64,000 nucleotides of DNA from Deltaproteobacteria bacterium (GTDB lineage Bacteria > Myxococcota > Myxococcia > Myxococcales > Anaeromyxobacteraceae): positions 124,001 to 188,000 of the forward strand of contig JACRMN010000013.1 in NCBI GenBank assembly GCA_016214955.1. The letters are read 5' to 3'. Positions within the stretch are counted from its first letter, which is position 1. Every line of letters begins with the position of its first letter. The notes under the pieces are model-generated. The model saw only the letters and a program-made list of their open reading frames with translations, was not told the DNA's origin and made no database searches. The position numbers were made by a program, and so were the translations under genes. Below are positions 30,475 through 41,067 of this stretch, piece by piece.

Positions 30475-33306
30475 GTGGACTACAAGGATACCGTCAACCT
30501 CCCCAGGACCGACTTCCCGATGAAGGCCAACCTCCCGCAGCGGGAGCCGGCCCACATCGCCGAGTGGGCCGAGCGCCGCATCTTCGAGCGGCTGGTGGAG
30601 CAGAACCGCGCCCGCGGCGGCAAGACCTTCGTGCTCCACGACGGCCCGCCGTACGCCAACGGCGACATCCACATCGGCCACGCCCTCAACAAGATCCTCA
30701 AGGACCTGATCGTCAAGTACCGGGCCATGAAGGGCGACGTGGCCGACTACGTCCCGGGCTGGGACTGCCACGGCCTGCCCATCGAGAAGAAGGTGGACCA
30801 GGAGCTGGGCGCCAGGAAGCGCGACATGAGCCGCGCCCAGGTGATCCAGGAGTGCCGGCGCTACGCCGCCCGCTGGGCCGAGAGGCAGAGCAAGAGCTTC
30901 CAGCGCCTCGGCATCTTCGGGCGCTGGGACGACCCCTACATGACGATGGCCAAGGGGTACGAGGCCGACATCGTCCGGGTGCTCGCCGACGCCGCCGAGC
31001 AGGGGTATCTCTACCGCGGCAAGAAGCCGGTCTACTGGTGCATCACCGACCGCACCGCGCTGGCCGAGGCCGAGGTGGAGTACGAGGACCACACCTCGCC
31101 CTCGATCCACGTGGCCTTCGACCTGCTCCGCGAGCTGCCGAAGGTCGGTGGCAGGAAGGCCCGCCTCGTCATCTGGACCACCACCCCCTGGACGCTGCCG
31201 GCCAACCTGGCGGTCTGCGTCCACCCCGACGTCACCTACGTTGCCTATGACCTCGGCCCCAGCGTGGCGGTGGTGGCCAAGGACCTCCTCCCGGCCTTCC
31301 TGGCCGCCTGCCTCCCGCACCACCTGGCCTCGGGCCAGCCGCCCCCGGCCCACTCGCCGGGCGCCCACGAGGCCTCCACCGGCGGCGCCGCCGTGGGGCC
31401 GGCCCACCTGGCCGAGCCGCAGCGGCTCCTCGCCTACTTCGAGGGCAAGGAGCTCGACGGGCTGACCTACAGGCACCCGTTCATGGAGCGGGACGGCAAG
31501 GTGATCCTGGGCAACCACGTCACCCTCGACGCCGGCACCGGCCTCGTCCACACCGCGCCCGGCCACGGCCAGGAGGACTACGTCGTCGGCCTGCAGAACG
31601 GCCTCGAGATCCTGAACCCGGTGGACGGCGCCGGCGTCTTCACCGCCGAGGCGGGCAAGTACGCCGGCCAGAAGATCATGGAGGCCAACAAGGCCATCGT
31701 CCACGACCTCCACGCCTCCGGCCACCTGCTCTCCGACCCCAAGGCCCACCTGCGCCACAGCTACCCGCACTGCTGGCGCTGCCACAACCCGGTGATCTTC
31801 CGGGCCACCGACCAGTGGTTCCTGTCGCTCGACAAGAACGAGCTGCGCCGGCGGACGCTGCAGGAGATCGACAAGGTGCAGTGGATCCCGCGCTGGGGGC
31901 GGGAGCGCATCTACAACATGATCGAGCACCGTCCCGACTGGTGCCTCTCGCGCCAGCGCACCTGGGGCGTGCCCATCCCGGTGTTCTACTGCGAGAGCTG
32001 CAGCGAGCCGCTGCTCTCGCCGCGCATCATGCGCAAGGTGGCCGACGCCTTCGACCAGGGGGGCATCGAGGCCTGGTACGAGCTGCCCATCGGCACGTTC
32101 ACCCACGGTGAGTCGTGCGACTCGTGCGGCAAGGGGGCCTTCCGCCGCGAGCAGGACATCCTCGACGTGTGGTGGGACTCGGGCGCCAGCTGGGCGGCGG
32201 TGGCCGGGCGGCGCGGCATGGGCTTCCCGGTGGACCTGTACCTGGAGGGCTCGGACCAGCACCGCGGCTGGTTCCACTCCTCGCTGCTGGCGGCCATGGC
32301 CACCCGCGGCCACGCCCCCTACCGCGCGGTGCTGACGCACGGCTTCGTCCTCGACGGCCAGGGCCGGGCCATGTCGAAGAGCCTGGGCAACACCGTGGCC
32401 CCGGAGAAGATCCAGGAGAAGTACGGCGCCGAGATCCTCCGGCTCTGGGTGGCGGCCAGCGACTACCGCGACGACGTCCGGGTCTCCGACGAGATCCTGA
32501 ACGGCCTGGCCGAGGGCTACCGGAAGATCCGCAATACCGTCCGCTGGGCGCTCGGCAACCTCCACGACTTCGACCCCGCCAGGGACGCGGTGCCGGAGGC
32601 GGAGATCCTGCCCATCGACCGCTGGGCCCTCTCGCGCCTGGCCGCCTGGGCCGAGAAGGTGCAGCAGGCCTACGCCGACTACGAGTTCCACGTGGCCTAC
32701 CACGCCACCATGCAGCTCTGCGCGGTGGAGCTGTCGTCGCTGTGGTTCGACATCGTCAAGGACCGGCTCTACACCGCCAGGAAGGACGGGAAGGCGCGGC
32801 GCAGCTGCCAGACGGTGCTGTACGCCGTGGCCGGCGACCTGCTGCGCATGCTGGCGCCCATCCTCTCCTTCACCGCCAGCGAGGCCTGGGCCTACCTGCC
32901 CGGCGCCCCGGCCGAGTCGGTCTTCCTGGCCGGGCTGCCGGTGCGGCCCCGCCCCGCCGGTGCCGACGAGGTCGAGGAGCGCTACGGGCGGCTCTTCCAC
33001 GTGCGCGAGGTGGTGCAGAAGGCGCTGGAGGTGGCCCGGCAGGCCAAGCTGATCGGCTCGGGCCTCGAGGCCCAGGTGGCGGTGCGCGCCGAGGGCGAGA
33101 CGCTGGCGCTCCTGCGCGCGTCGTCGGCCGAGCTTCCCGCCATCTTCATCGTCTCCCGGGTGACGCTGGCCGAGGGGCCGCTCTCGGCGGCGGTGGAGCG
33201 GGCGGCCGGGCAGAAGTGCCCGCGCTGCTGGGTCTACGACGAGGACGTCGGCAAGAGCGCCGCCCACCCCGCGCTGTGCCCCAAGTGCGCCGCCGCCCTG
33301 GCATGA
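30475..33306 (+). CDS. ileS: isoleucyl-tRNA synthetase
   Basis: It charges tRNA-Ile. I chose GTG 30475 (943 aa), five bases after AGGAG, giving the family-typical start [20 protein letters not shown]; a GTG six bases upstream overlaps the ribosome site. The HIGH motif is in [17 protein letters not shown] and the KMSKS loop is AMSKSLGN, with Ala for the first Lys. The C-terminal zinc module has CPRCW and CPKC. A Pro/Ala/His-rich stretch at about residues 280-318 interrupts the editing domain and looks like a lineage insertion. The lspA start overlaps its stop. Confidence 0.97.
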   Translation: MDYKDTVNLPRTDFPMKANLPQREPAHIAEWAERRIFERLVEQNRARGGKTFVLHDGPPYANGDIHIGHALNKILKDLIVKYRAMKGDVADYVPGWDCHGLPIEKKVDQELGARKRDMSRAQVIQECRRYAARWAERQSKSFQRLGIFGRWDDPYMTMAKGYEADIVRVLADAAEQGYLYRGKKPVYWCITDRTALAEAEVEYEDHTSPSIHVAFDLLRELPKVGGRKARLVIWTTTPWTLPANLAVCVHPDVTYVAYDLGPSVAVVAKDLLPAFLAACLPHHLASGQPPPAHSPGAHEASTGGAAVGPAHLAEPQRLLAYFEGKELDGLTYRHPFMERDGKVILGNHVTLDAGTGLVHTAPGHGQEDYVVGLQNGLEILNPVDGAGVFTAEAGKYAGQKIMEANKAIVHDLHASGHLLSDPKAHLRHSYPHCWRCHNPVIFRATDQWFLSLDKNELRRRTLQEIDKVQWIPRWGRERIYNMIEHRPDWCLSRQRTWGVPIPVFYCESCSEPLLSPRIMRKVADAFDQGGIEAWYELPIGTFTHGESCDSCGKGAFRREQDILDVWWDSGASWAAVAGRRGMGFPVDLYLEGSDQHRGWFHSSLLAAMATRGHAPYRAVLTHGFVLDGQGRAMSKSLGNTVAPEKIQEKYGAEILRLWVAASDYRDDVRVSDEILNGLAEGYRKIRNTVRWALGNLHDFDPARDAVPEAEILPIDRWALSRLAAWAEKVQQAYADYEFHVAYHATMQLCAVELSSLWFDIVKDRLYTARKDGKARRSCQTVLYAVAGDLLRMLAPILSFTASEAWAYLPGAPAESVFLAGLPVRPRPAGADEVEERYGRLFHVREVVQKALEVARQAKLIGSGLEAQVAVRAEGETLALLRASSAELPAIFIVSRVTLAEGPLSAAVERAAGQKCPRCWVYDEDVGKSAAHPALCPKCAAALA

Positions 33307-33893
33307 GGAGCGCCGCGTCCAAGTGGCGGCTCCTGGCCGCCGTCTTCCTCCTGGGCCTCCTCGCCGACCAGGCCACCAAGTTCCTGGCGGTCGACCGGCT
33401 CACCACCGCCTTCCAGCGGGCCGGGGCCCGCACCGCTGGCGAGAAGCTCCAGGCCTTCTGGACGCTGCGCCACCTGGAGCCGGTGGCCACCGAGCCCCAC
33501 TACGTCTTCCGCCCCTGGTGGCGGATGGCCTACGTGGAGAACCCCAACGCCGCCTTCGGGCTGGGGAGCTTCCTGCCACCGGGGCCGCGCTACGCGGTCT
33601 TCCTGCTCTTCGCCGCCGGCGCCCTGGGCGCCATCCTCTGGTTCTACCGGCGGCTGCAGCCGGGCCAGTGGCTGCACCAGGTGACCCTGGCGCTGGTCTT
33701 CACCGGTGCCACTGGCAACTTCGTGGACCGCCTGGCGCGCCGCTACGTCATCGACTTCATCGAGTGGTACTGGTGGAACCGGCCCGACCTGCGCTGGCCC
33801 ACCTTCAACCTGGCCGACTCCTACCTCTCGGTGGGCATCGTCCTGCTGCTGTTTCTGCCCCAGGGCAAACCGGCCCCCAAGAAGGCGGAATGA
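33303..33893 (+). CDS. lspA: lipoprotein signal peptidase II
   Basis: LspA cleaves signal peptides of prolipoproteins in the inner membrane. The 196-aa product starts at ATG 33303, overlapping the ileS stop as ATGA. It has four predicted membrane helices. The catalytic aspartates sit in [19 protein letters not shown] and [12 protein letters not shown], and the [13 protein letters not shown] motif is present. It is slightly longer than the E. coli enzyme because of a loop after helix 1 (about residues 30-72). Confidence 0.95.
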   Translation: MRSAASKWRLLAAVFLLGLLADQATKFLAVDRLTTAFQRAGARTAGEKLQAFWTLRHLEPVATEPHYVFRPWWRMAYVENPNAAFGLGSFLPPGPRYAVFLLFAAGALGAILWFYRRLQPGQWLHQVTLALVFTGATGNFVDRLARRYVIDFIEWYWWNRPDLRWPTFNLADSYLSVGIVLLLFLPQGKPAPKKAE

Positions 33894-33926
33894 GCCGGCC
33901 GCGGCCGACCGTTCCAGGCTGAAGAC

Positions 33927-35000
33927 ATGCTCCCGACCCTGCTCCGCATCTCCATCCCCGCCGGCTGGGGCTTCCCCGTGGCCCTGGCGGTGGTCCTCCT
34001 CCTCGCCGTGGGGCGCGCCGTCGCCTACCGCCGCCGCCTGGTGCGCGAGGGCTCGAACACCACGTTCCTGGCTGCGCTCCTCGACGACAAGCTCACCATC
34101 GGCATCCTGCTGGTGGCCGCGGTCATCGCCTGGCGCTCGGGCATGCTCGAGGGGCCCATCTCGCTGCCGCTCCACACCTACGGCCTGCTCATCGCCACCG
34201 CCTTCGTGGTGGGCATCTGGCTGGCGCAGCGCGAGGGCAAGCGGCAGGGGCAGGACCCCGAGCGCATCGCCGACCTCTCCTTCTGGATCCTGGTGGCGGC
34301 GCTGGTGGGGAGCCGCGTCTACTTCATCTTCGTCAACTGGGGCGACTACTTCGGCCCCGGCTCCACCGTGGTGACCCGCTTCGGCCGCATCCCCCGGCTG
34401 CTGGCCCTGTGGGAGGGCGGCCTGGTGTTCTACGGGGGCTTCATCGGCGCGGCGCTGACCGCCTGGTGGTACATGCGGCGCAATCGCATGGCCTTCCTGC
34501 CCCACGCCGACACCCTCATCCCCTCGGTGGCCTTCGGCCACTTCCTGGGGCGGCTGGGCTGCTTCGCCGCCGGCTGCTGCTGGGGCCGGCCCTGCGACGC
34601 CGGCCTGCCCTGGGGGGCGAGCTTCCCGCCCGAGTCGCTGGCTTTCCAGAGCTTCGAGATGCGGGAGAACGGCGCCCGCTTCCTCTCCCACGACCACCTC
34701 TTCACGGTCCCGCTCCACCCCACCCAGCTCTACGAGGCAGGCGGCGAGCTCCTGCTCTTCGCGCTGCTGGTGCTCTGGGTGCGGCCGCAGAAGCGCTTCC
34801 ACGGCCAGGCGCTGGCCTTCTGGCTCATGGCCTACGCCGTGCTCCGCACCACCGTGGAGTCTTTCCGCGGCGACGTCGAGCGCGGCGTCGTTGCCGGGCT
34901 GGGCGTGGGGCAGTGGACCTCGATCGCCATCTTCGCCACCGGGGTGGCGGTGTGGGTGCTGGCCCGCAAGGGCGCGCGCGCCGCGCTGGCCGCGGCCTAG
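33927..35000 (+). CDS. lgt: phosphatidylglycerol-prolipoprotein diacylglyceryl transferase
   Basis: Lgt attaches diacylglycerol to the lipobox cysteine, the step before LspA. The 357-aa protein has the core from about residue 78 (LPLHTYGLLIATAFVVG), WEGGLVFYGGFIGA, FGHFLGRLGCFAAGCCWG and the late HPTQLYEAGG. An extra N-terminal 75 residues with two hydrophobic stretches precede the core, longer than the usual enzyme. It lies 33 bases after lspA, giving a compact lipoprotein-maturation unit behind ileS. Confidence 0.93.
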   Translation: MLPTLLRISIPAGWGFPVALAVVLLLAVGRAVAYRRRLVREGSNTTFLAALLDDKLTIGILLVAAVIAWRSGMLEGPISLPLHTYGLLIATAFVVGIWLAQREGKRQGQDPERIADLSFWILVAALVGSRVYFIFVNWGDYFGPGSTVVTRFGRIPRLLALWEGGLVFYGGFIGAALTAWWYMRRNRMAFLPHADTLIPSVAFGHFLGRLGCFAAGCCWGRPCDAGLPWGASFPPESLAFQSFEMRENGARFLSHDHLFTVPLHPTQLYEAGGELLLFALLVLWVRPQKRFHGQALAFWLMAYAVLRTTVESFRGDVERGVVAGLGVGQWTSIAIFATGVAVWVLARKGARAALAAA

Positions 35001-35047
35001 CCTCCCGCTCCGGGAGGCGCTGACGCCTCCGCCGGCCCGGTGCTACC

Positions 35048-35815
35048 ATGCCGCCCGTGGCGCCTCCGAACCAGAAGCCCGGCCAGAGGAGCGGCCCGGG
35101 TGCCGCCGGGCCCCTGGACCCGGTGGACGAGCGCCACCAGACCGACCAGCTCAACGACCAGGCGGCGCGGCTCGAGGAGGAGATGGAGCAGCTCCGGGCC
35201 CGCTACGAGATGTACTTCCTGGGCGTGGAGCGGCGCGAGCCCAAGCGCGACCGGGAGGAGATGAAGCGCCGCGTGGAGCGCATCAAGACCGCCTTCACCC
35301 GCAACACCGGCGTGAAGTTCCGCATCCAGACGCTGGCCGCCCGCTTCCTCAGCTACGAGCGCATGTGGACCCGCAGCGCCCGCGAGAAGGAGGAAGGCAC
35401 CTACAGGCGCGACCTGGTGCGCGCCCGCCGCCACGCCGAGGAGCGCAAGCAGCAGGAGACCCGCGCCGCCAGCGCCGCGCCGCCGCCCGAGGCCGCGGCG
35501 CCCGCGCCCGGGGAGCGCCCCCAGCTCGCCACCCCGCTGCCGCAGCTCCGCGCGCCCGAGCCGCTGCCGCCGCGGGCCGCACCGGTGCCGTCCGGCGCGG
35601 TGGGCGAGCCGCAGCTCCGCGCCCTCTACGACGCCTACATCGAGGCCAAGAAGCGCTGCAACGAGGACGTCTCGCGCCTCAGCTACGACGCGGTGGCGAG
35701 GAGCGTGCAGAAGCAGGTGCCCGAGCTGCTCACCCGCTACCGGGCCAGGTCGGTCGAGTTCAAGGTGGTCATCCAGGGCGGCAAGGCGCTCCTCAAGGCG
35801 GTCCCGAAGAGCTGA
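35048..35815 (+). CDS. coiled-coil protein, MXAN_5187-like C-terminus
   Basis: The 255-aa product has a charged coiled coil at about residues 28-145 (DQLNDQAARLEEEMEQLRARYEMYF...), a Pro/Ala linker to about 190, and a conserved-looking C-terminal domain LRALYDAYIEAKKRCNEDVS ending FKVVIQGGKALLKAVPK. I associate that end with the myxobacterial MXAN_5187 C-terminal family from memory. It has no signal peptide or membrane helix. It follows lgt by 47 bases and precedes twin hairpins. The function is unknown. Confidence 0.65.
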   Translation: MPPVAPPNQKPGQRSGPGAAGPLDPVDERHQTDQLNDQAARLEEEMEQLRARYEMYFLGVERREPKRDREEMKRRVERIKTAFTRNTGVKFRIQTLAARFLSYERMWTRSAREKEEGTYRRDLVRARRHAEERKQQETRAASAAPPPEAAAPAPGERPQLATPLPQLRAPEPLPPRAAPVPSGAVGEPQLRALYDAYIEAKKRCNEDVSRLSYDAVARSVQKQVPELLTRYRARSVEFKVVIQGGKALLKAVPKS

Positions 35816-35901
35816 GCGGAACGCCCCCTGCGCCCTGACGCGCAGTGGTTCTCGCGCGCCGGTATCCCGCCCTCTCCACACGCGCAGAACCGGCGAAGCG
35901 A

Positions 35902-35945
35902 TGCGCCGGTGACTCCACCGGCGCACCCGGAGTCCCCTGGACTCC
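35902..35945. terminator. twin perfect hairpins before the che operon
   Basis: A 10-bp perfect stem with an ACTC loop (35902-35925) is followed after three bases by a 7-bp stem with a CCT loop (35929-35945). No T-run follows. The pair separates the ileS-lspA-lgt group from the che operon. The remaining spacer (35946-36095) shows no clear promoter. Confidence 0.6.
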
Positions 35946-36095
35946 ATCCACTGCAGGTGAACGACGCCCGGGAAGCGGGCGGAGCGTCTGCGATCCGTGC
36001 GTCACCGGCACGAGGCGCGTCACTTGCACCGCACGAACAGGAGCTCGCCGCCCGGACGCACGCCGCGGCCGCCCATCCGCCCCGAAGAGGTCCCG

Positions 36096-36467
36096 ATGGC
36101 CCGCAAGAAGATCCTGCTCGTCGACGACTCCGCCACCGTCCTGATGATGGAGAAGATGCTGCTGGGCAAGCAGCCCTACGACCTGGTGGTGGCCAAGGAC
36201 GGCAGCGAGGGCCTGGCCAAGGCCCAGGCGGAGCGGCCGGACCTGATCCTCCTGGACGTCGTCATGCCGCGCATGGACGGCTTCGAGGCCCTGCGCCGCA
36301 TCCGCCAGGAGGAGGCGCTGCGGGCCACCCCGGTGATCATGGTCACCACCCGGGGCGAGCCGGTGAACGTCGAGCAGGGCTACGCCGCCGGTTGCAGCGA
36401 CTACATCACCAAGCCCATCGACGGCGTCGAGCTCCTCTCCAAGATCCGCACCTACCTGGGAGCCTGA
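36096..36467 (+). CDS. cheY: CheY-like single-domain response regulator
   Basis: This stand-alone receiver domain has 123 aa from ATG 36096 and GAAGAGG upstream. The acidic pair DD is in ILLVDDSATV, the phosphoacceptor is Asp54 in LILLDVVMPRMDGF, and Thr and Lys are in MVTTRGEP and YITKPIDG. It has no output domain. As the first gene of the chemosensory operon it is probably the soluble output of CheA, acting on motility or another target. Confidence 0.9.
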   Translation: MARKKILLVDDSATVLMMEKMLLGKQPYDLVVAKDGSEGLAKAQAERPDLILLDVVMPRMDGFEALRRIRQEEALRATPVIMVTTRGEPVNVEQGYAAGCSDYITKPIDGVELLSKIRTYLGA

Positions 36468-36475
36468 GGTCCGCC

Positions 36476-37246
36476 ATGGCCGGCTCCCCCACCATCCCCG
36501 AACCAGGCGCGGAGCAGCTCTCCGGGCGCGCCGCGAGCCTGAAGCAGGTGAGCAACAGGCTCTCCGAGATGATCGAGCTCCTCAAGGCCGACCGCGAGCG
36601 GCTCGACGCCCACCGCGCCGCCGCAGGCCTCGCCGATCCGCCCCCGCCCGGCGAGGTCCCGGCGACGGTGCGGGCCGAGCTCGCGAGCCTGCGCGAGGAG
36701 GAGGGCCGCCTGCGCAGCCGCCTCCAGGAGATCGAGCGGCTCCGGCAGAGCGCCTCCGACGAGCTGGTCGGGCTCCAGGAGCACATCGCCCACGCCATCG
36801 GCCTGCACGTGGCCCTGCGCCGCCTGCACGAGGCCGAGGACCGGGCCGCGGTGGTGGAGGCCATCCAGGACATCGTGGTCAACATCGTGGGCTCGGAGCA
36901 GATGGCGGTGCTGGCCCCCGGCCCGGGCGGAGGCCTGGAGCTGGCGGCGGGCATGGGCGAGGAGGGGCGGGTGGGCGGCCTCGACGGCCGGGCGCTGGCG
37001 GCGGCCCTGGAGCGCGGCGAGATCCTGGCCGGCGAGGGCTCGGAGCGGGCGCTGCCGGGCGCGCTGGCCTGCGTGCCGCTGCGGGCCCACGGCCAGCCGG
37101 CCGGCCTGCTGCTGCTCTTCGGCCTGCTGCCGCAGAAGGCGGCGCTCGGCCCCCAGGACCTGGAGGTGCTGGAGCTGCTCCAGGTGCACGGGGCGCTGGC
37201 CCTCCGCGCCGCGGCGGCCGAGGAGAGCCGGCATGGCACCGGGTGA
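36476..37246 (+). CDS. coiled-coil GAF-like protein of the che operon
   Basis: The 256-aa product (ATG 36476) has a long helical N-terminus (about residues 15-105, SLKQVSNRLSEMIELLKADRERL). A GAF-like domain with a weak match follows (about 110-250): AVVEAIQDIVVNIVGSEQMAVL and PAGLLLLFGLLPQK. A second protein of the same layout lies at the other end of the operon (43593-44372). Neither has a catalytic module. The gene starts 8 bases after cheY and overlaps cheD by 14 bases. It is likely a cytoplasmic sensing or adaptor subunit of the array. Confidence 0.65.
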   Translation: MAGSPTIPEPGAEQLSGRAASLKQVSNRLSEMIELLKADRERLDAHRAAAGLADPPPPGEVPATVRAELASLREEEGRLRSRLQEIERLRQSASDELVGLQEHIAHAIGLHVALRRLHEAEDRAAVVEAIQDIVVNIVGSEQMAVLAPGPGGGLELAAGMGEEGRVGGLDGRALAAALERGEILAGEGSERALPGALACVPLRAHGQPAGLLLLFGLLPQKAALGPQDLEVLELLQVHGALALRAAAAEESRHGTG

Positions 37247-37736
37247 CGCCGACCGACCCCTCCCGGGAGCCCCGCACGCCCATGGCCGCGCCTCCATCTA
37301 CCTCCAGCCCGGCAACGTCCACTCGGCCAGCGAGCCCACCGCCATCACCACGGTGCTGGGCTCCTGCGTCTCGGTCTGCCTCTACGACCCCAGGGCCCGG
37401 GTGGGCGGCATGAACCACTTCCTCCTGCCCAACCCGGTGAACCGGGAGCGCTCGGCCCGCTTCGGCAACGTGGCCATGGAGGAGCTGGTGGAGGCGGTGA
37501 CCCGCCTGGGCGCCAGCCTCGGCTCGCTGCGAGCCAAGGTGTTCGGCGGCGCGGCGGTGCTGGGCACCACCCGGCCGAGCAGCAAGCTCCACCTGGGCGA
37601 GGAGAACGCCCGCCTGGCGCTGGGCGCGCTCCTCGACCTCGGCATCCCGATGGTGGACGGCGACGTCGGCGGCAACCGCGGCCGCAAGGTCGTCTTCTTC
37701 ACCGACGACGGCACCGCCTGGATGCGGACGCTCTGA
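37233..37736 (+). CDS. cheD: chemoreceptor glutamine deamidase CheD
   Basis: CheD deamidates glutamines on methyl-accepting proteins. The 167-aa protein carries the catalytic Cys45 in TVLGSCVSVCLYD and His62 in GGMNHFLLP, plus KVFGGAAVLG and a late GDVGGNRGRKVVFF. The start (ATG 37233) lies inside the previous gene, 14 bases before its stop. Its usual partner CheC is absent here. Confidence 0.93.
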   Translation: MAPGDADRPLPGAPHAHGRASIYLQPGNVHSASEPTAITTVLGSCVSVCLYDPRARVGGMNHFLLPNPVNRERSARFGNVAMEELVEAVTRLGASLGSLRAKVFGGAAVLGTTRPSSKLHLGEENARLALGALLDLGIPMVDGDVGGNRGRKVVFFTDDGTAWMRTL

Positions 37737-37737
37737 C

Positions 37738-39390
37738 ATGGACGAGCTGGAGCTCGATCGCGAGGCGCTCATCGCCACCTTCACCGCCGAGGCGCGGGAC
37801 CTCCTCGACGAGATGGAGGGCAACCTGCTGGCGCTGGAGGAGGCGCCCGCCGATCCCGAGCGGCTCCACGCCGTCTTCCGCGCCGCCCACACGCTGAAGG
37901 GCGGGGCGGCCACCGTGGGCTTCGAGGGGCCGCGCGACCTGGCCCACGACCTGGAGAGCCTGCTGGACGGGCTCCGCTCCGGCGCGGCGCGCCCCACCCC
38001 GGAGGTCGTCACCCTGCTGCTCCAGGCGGTCGACCACCTGCGCCAGGCCATCCCCGCCGCCGCCGCCGGCCGCGACGACGCCGAGGCGCGCGAGGCCCTG
38101 CGGGCCCGCCTGGCCGCCCTCTCGGGCCGCGCCCCGGCCCGCCTGGCGCCGGAGCAGCGCCCGGCCGCCCCGCGCCCATCCCAGGCCCGGGCCCGCACGC
38201 TGCGGGTGGCGGTGGAGCGGCTCGACAGGATGATGGACCTGGCCGGGGAGATCGCCATCTCCCGCGGCCGCCTGGCCGACCTGCTGGAGCGCGGCGCCCA
38301 CGCCGGTCCCGAGGCGCTGCTGGAGGCTCACCGCGAGAGCGACAGACTCTTCCAGGACCTGCAGGAGCTGATCATGAAGGCCCGGATGGTGCCGCTCGGG
38401 CCGGTGTTCCAGCAGCAGCAGCGCACCGCCCGCGACGTGGCCGCGGCCACCGGCCGCCAGGTACGGCTGGCGATGGAGGGGGCCGACGTCGAGGTGGACA
38501 CCGCGGTGGTCGAGCTGGTCCGCGACCCGCTCACCCACCTGGTGCGCAACGCCGTGGACCACGGCATCGAGGCGCCCGAGGCGCGCGCCGCCGGCGGCAA
38601 GGAGCCCTGCGGGCGGGTGGTGCTGCGCGGCTACCGCGACACCGGCGGCATCGTCATCCAGGTCGAGGACGACGGCCGCGGCCTCGACCGCGGGCGCATC
38701 GCCGCCCGGGCGCAGGCCATGGGGCTCTCGCCAGGCGGCGCCGCCGAGGCCCGCGCCCACGAGCTGGTCTTCGAGCCCGGCCTCAGCACCAAGGGCGAGG
38801 TCACCGCCATCTCCGGCCGCGGCGTGGGCATGGACGTGGTGCGCCGCAACGTCGAGGCCCTGCGGGGCACCGCCTCGCTGGAGAGCACCCCGGGCCGCGG
38901 CACCACCGTGACCCTGCGGCTGCCCCTCACCCTGGCCATCATCCAGGGCTTCCGGGTGGCGGTGGCCGGCGAGACCTACGTGCTGCCGCTCGACGCGGTG
39001 GTCGAGTGCCTGGAGCTCCCGGCCCGCGAGCGGGGGAGCGAGGGCACCGGCGTCCTCGACCTGCGCGGCCAGCCGCTGCCCTACCTGCGCCTGCGCAGCC
39101 ACTTCGGGCTCGCGGGCGAGCCGCCCCGCCGCGAGAACGTGGTGGTGGTGCGCCAGGGCGAGGCCCGCGCCGGCCTGTGCGTCGACGCCCTGCTGGGCGA
39201 GAGCCAGACGGTGGTGAAGCCGCTGGGCCGGATGTTCCAGGGGGTCCCGGGCGTCTCGGGCTCCTCGATCCTCGGAGACGGCCGGGTGGCCCTGATCCTC
39301 GACGTCGCCGGACTGCTGCGGGAGGTCCTGCGGAAGGCCGCGGGCACCGGCCGGAGCGAAGCAGCACCCATGATGGGAGACGAACCATGA
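37738..39390 (+). CDS. cheA: chemotaxis histidine kinase CheA
   Basis: The 550-aa kinase has an Hpt domain with phospho-His51 in [16 protein letters not shown], a short linker with no obvious P2 domain (about residues 120-155), and dimerisation helices with [20 protein letters not shown]. The ATPase domain has [19 protein letters not shown] and GRGVGMDVV, and a C-terminal CheW-like domain starts near residue 405. Lack of P2 would slow transfer to CheY/CheB or rely on direct contact. It lies one base after the cheD stop, and its own stop overlaps the MCP start. Confidence 0.95.
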   Translation: MDELELDREALIATFTAEARDLLDEMEGNLLALEEAPADPERLHAVFRAAHTLKGGAATVGFEGPRDLAHDLESLLDGLRSGAARPTPEVVTLLLQAVDHLRQAIPAAAAGRDDAEAREALRARLAALSGRAPARLAPEQRPAAPRPSQARARTLRVAVERLDRMMDLAGEIAISRGRLADLLERGAHAGPEALLEAHRESDRLFQDLQELIMKARMVPLGPVFQQQQRTARDVAAATGRQVRLAMEGADVEVDTAVVELVRDPLTHLVRNAVDHGIEAPEARAAGGKEPCGRVVLRGYRDTGGIVIQVEDDGRGLDRGRIAARAQAMGLSPGGAAEARAHELVFEPGLSTKGEVTAISGRGVGMDVVRRNVEALRGTASLESTPGRGTTVTLRLPLTLAIIQGFRVAVAGETYVLPLDAVVECLELPARERGSEGTGVLDLRGQPLPYLRLRSHFGLAGEPPRRENVVVVRQGEARAGLCVDALLGESQTVVKPLGRMFQGVPGVSGSSILGDGRVALILDVAGLLREVLRKAAGTGRSEAAPMMGDEP

Positions 39391-41054
39391 AGAACCTGCG
39401 GATCGGCGTGCGGCTCGGTGTCGCTTTCTTCCTCATGCTGCTGCTGGTGGGCGCGGTGGCCGCGGCCGGCTACTGGGGGATGCAGCAGGTGGCCCACGTC
39501 ACCCACGCCATGCTGGCCGGCGACGCCAAGATGACCCGGTTCGCCGACGACGCCGAGGCCCACGTCCTCAGCCTGCGCCGCTACGAGAAGGACTACTTCC
39601 TCAACATCGGCGACGAGGAGAAGGAGCGCGAGTACGAGCGGGCCTGGAAGGTCGAGCGCGAGGGCCTGGCGACCAACCTGCGCGACATGATGAAGCTGGC
39701 CGACCAGGAGCAGGACAGGAAGGCCATCGACACCGCCACCCGCGAGCTCGAGCTCTACGGCGCCGGCTTCCTCAAGGTGGTGGACCTGATCCGCGACCGC
39801 AAGGTGCAGACCCCGCAGCAGGCCAACCACGAGATGAACGCGGTCAAGGGGCCCATCCGCGCCCTGGCCGACTCGGTCGATCAGCTGGCCCTGCACCACG
39901 CCGAGGCCATGGCCAAGCAGGCCGACGTCATCAACGACGCCGTGGACCGGACCCGCTCCACGGTGGTGGCCATCGTGCTCCTGGCCATCCTGCTGGGCGT
40001 GGTGGTGAGCATCGTCATCACCCGGAGTGTCACCGCCCCCATCGAGAAGGTGGTGCGGGTGCTGGAGCAGGTGGCCGGCGGCGAGCTGCGCATCACCCCC
40101 GAGGCCGACCGCCGCGACGAGGTGGGCCGCCTCCAGGTGGCGCTGCGCGACATGATCGGCAAGCTCTCGCAGGTCATCGGCGAGGTGCGCAGCGGCGCCG
40201 ACGCCCTGGCCTCGGCCGCGGGCCAGGTCTCTTCCACCTCCCAGAGCATGTCGCAGGGCACCGGCGAGCAGGCCGCCTCGGTGGAGGAGACCACCTCCAG
40301 CCTGGAGCAGATGAGCGCCTCCATCACCCAGAACGCCCAGAACAGCCGCCAGAGCGAGCAGATGGCCAGCAAGGGCACCCAGGACGCCGAGGAGAGCGCC
40401 CGCGCGGTGCGGGAGACCGTCGAGGCCATGCGCTCCATCGCCGAGAAGATCTCCATCATCGAGGAGATGGCCTACCAGACCAACCTCCTGGCCCTGAACG
40501 CGGCCATCGAGGCGGCCCGCGCCGGCGAGCACGGCAAGGGCTTCGCGGTGGTGGCCACCGAGGTGCGCAAGCTCGCCGAGCGCGCCCAGAAGGCGGCCGG
40601 CGAGATCAGCGGCCTGGCGGTCTCCAGCGTCAAGGTGGCCGAGCGCTCGGGCACGCTCATCGCCGAGCTGGTGCCGGCCATCAAGAAGTCGGCCGACCTC
40701 GTCCAGGAGGTGGCCGCCGCCAGCCAGGAGCAGTCGAGCGGCGTGGCCCAGATCAACAAGGCCATGGCCCAGGTGGACCAGGTCACGCAGCGCAACGCCT
40801 CCGCCGCCGAGGAGCTGGCCTCCACCGCCGAGGAGATGAGCTCGCAGGCCGAGTCGCTGCAGCAGCTCATGGCCTTCTTCCAGGTGCGCGAGGGGCACCA
40901 CGCCGGCGCCACCGCCCAGCGCACCACGCCCTTCCAGCCGCCCGCGGTCGCCGCCGCGCCCCACGCCCCGCCCGCGCTCCACGCCGCGCCGCCGCGCCCG
41001 GCCGCGGCCCGGCCCAACGGGCACGGCGTCGACGCGGAGTTCCGTCGCTTCTAG
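39387..41054 (+). CDS. methyl-accepting chemotaxis protein
   Basis: The 555-aa receptor starts at ATG 39387 (ATGA overlap with cheA). TM1 spans about residues 9-29. A helical periplasmic sensor spans about 30-190, with [20 protein letters not shown] resembling the HBM/four-helix class. TM2 spans about 190-212 and a HAMP domain follows. The signalling hairpin tip has [21 protein letters not shown] and [20 protein letters not shown] Pro/Ala/His tail follows, with no NWETF-type tether. The ligand is unknown. Being inside the operon, it is probably the dedicated receptor of this system. Confidence 0.93.
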   Translation: MKNLRIGVRLGVAFFLMLLLVGAVAAAGYWGMQQVAHVTHAMLAGDAKMTRFADDAEAHVLSLRRYEKDYFLNIGDEEKEREYERAWKVEREGLATNLRDMMKLADQEQDRKAIDTATRELELYGAGFLKVVDLIRDRKVQTPQQANHEMNAVKGPIRALADSVDQLALHHAEAMAKQADVINDAVDRTRSTVVAIVLLAILLGVVVSIVITRSVTAPIEKVVRVLEQVAGGELRITPEADRRDEVGRLQVALRDMIGKLSQVIGEVRSGADALASAAGQVSSTSQSMSQGTGEQAASVEETTSSLEQMSASITQNAQNSRQSEQMASKGTQDAEESARAVRETVEAMRSIAEKISIIEEMAYQTNLLALNAAIEAARAGEHGKGFAVVATEVRKLAERAQKAAGEISGLAVSSVKVAERSGTLIAELVPAIKKSADLVQEVAAASQEQSSGVAQINKAMAQVDQVTQRNASAAEELASTAEEMSSQAESLQQLMAFFQVREGHHAGATAQRTTPFQPPAVAAAPHAPPALHAAPPRPAAARPNGHGVDAEFRRF

Positions 41055-41067
41055 CGGAGGAGCCGCC

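Noticed and set aside
32685-32695. GTTCCACGTGG, an 11-base match to the parS core inside ileS
   Set aside because: The right half-site is missing (CC instead of AAC), and the bases encode conserved IleRS residues; chance match.
30307-33267. 986-codon minus-strand frame opposite ileS
   Set aside because: It has no recognisable domain, and its composition is that of the complement of third-position-GC codons. The plus-strand IleRS is unambiguous.
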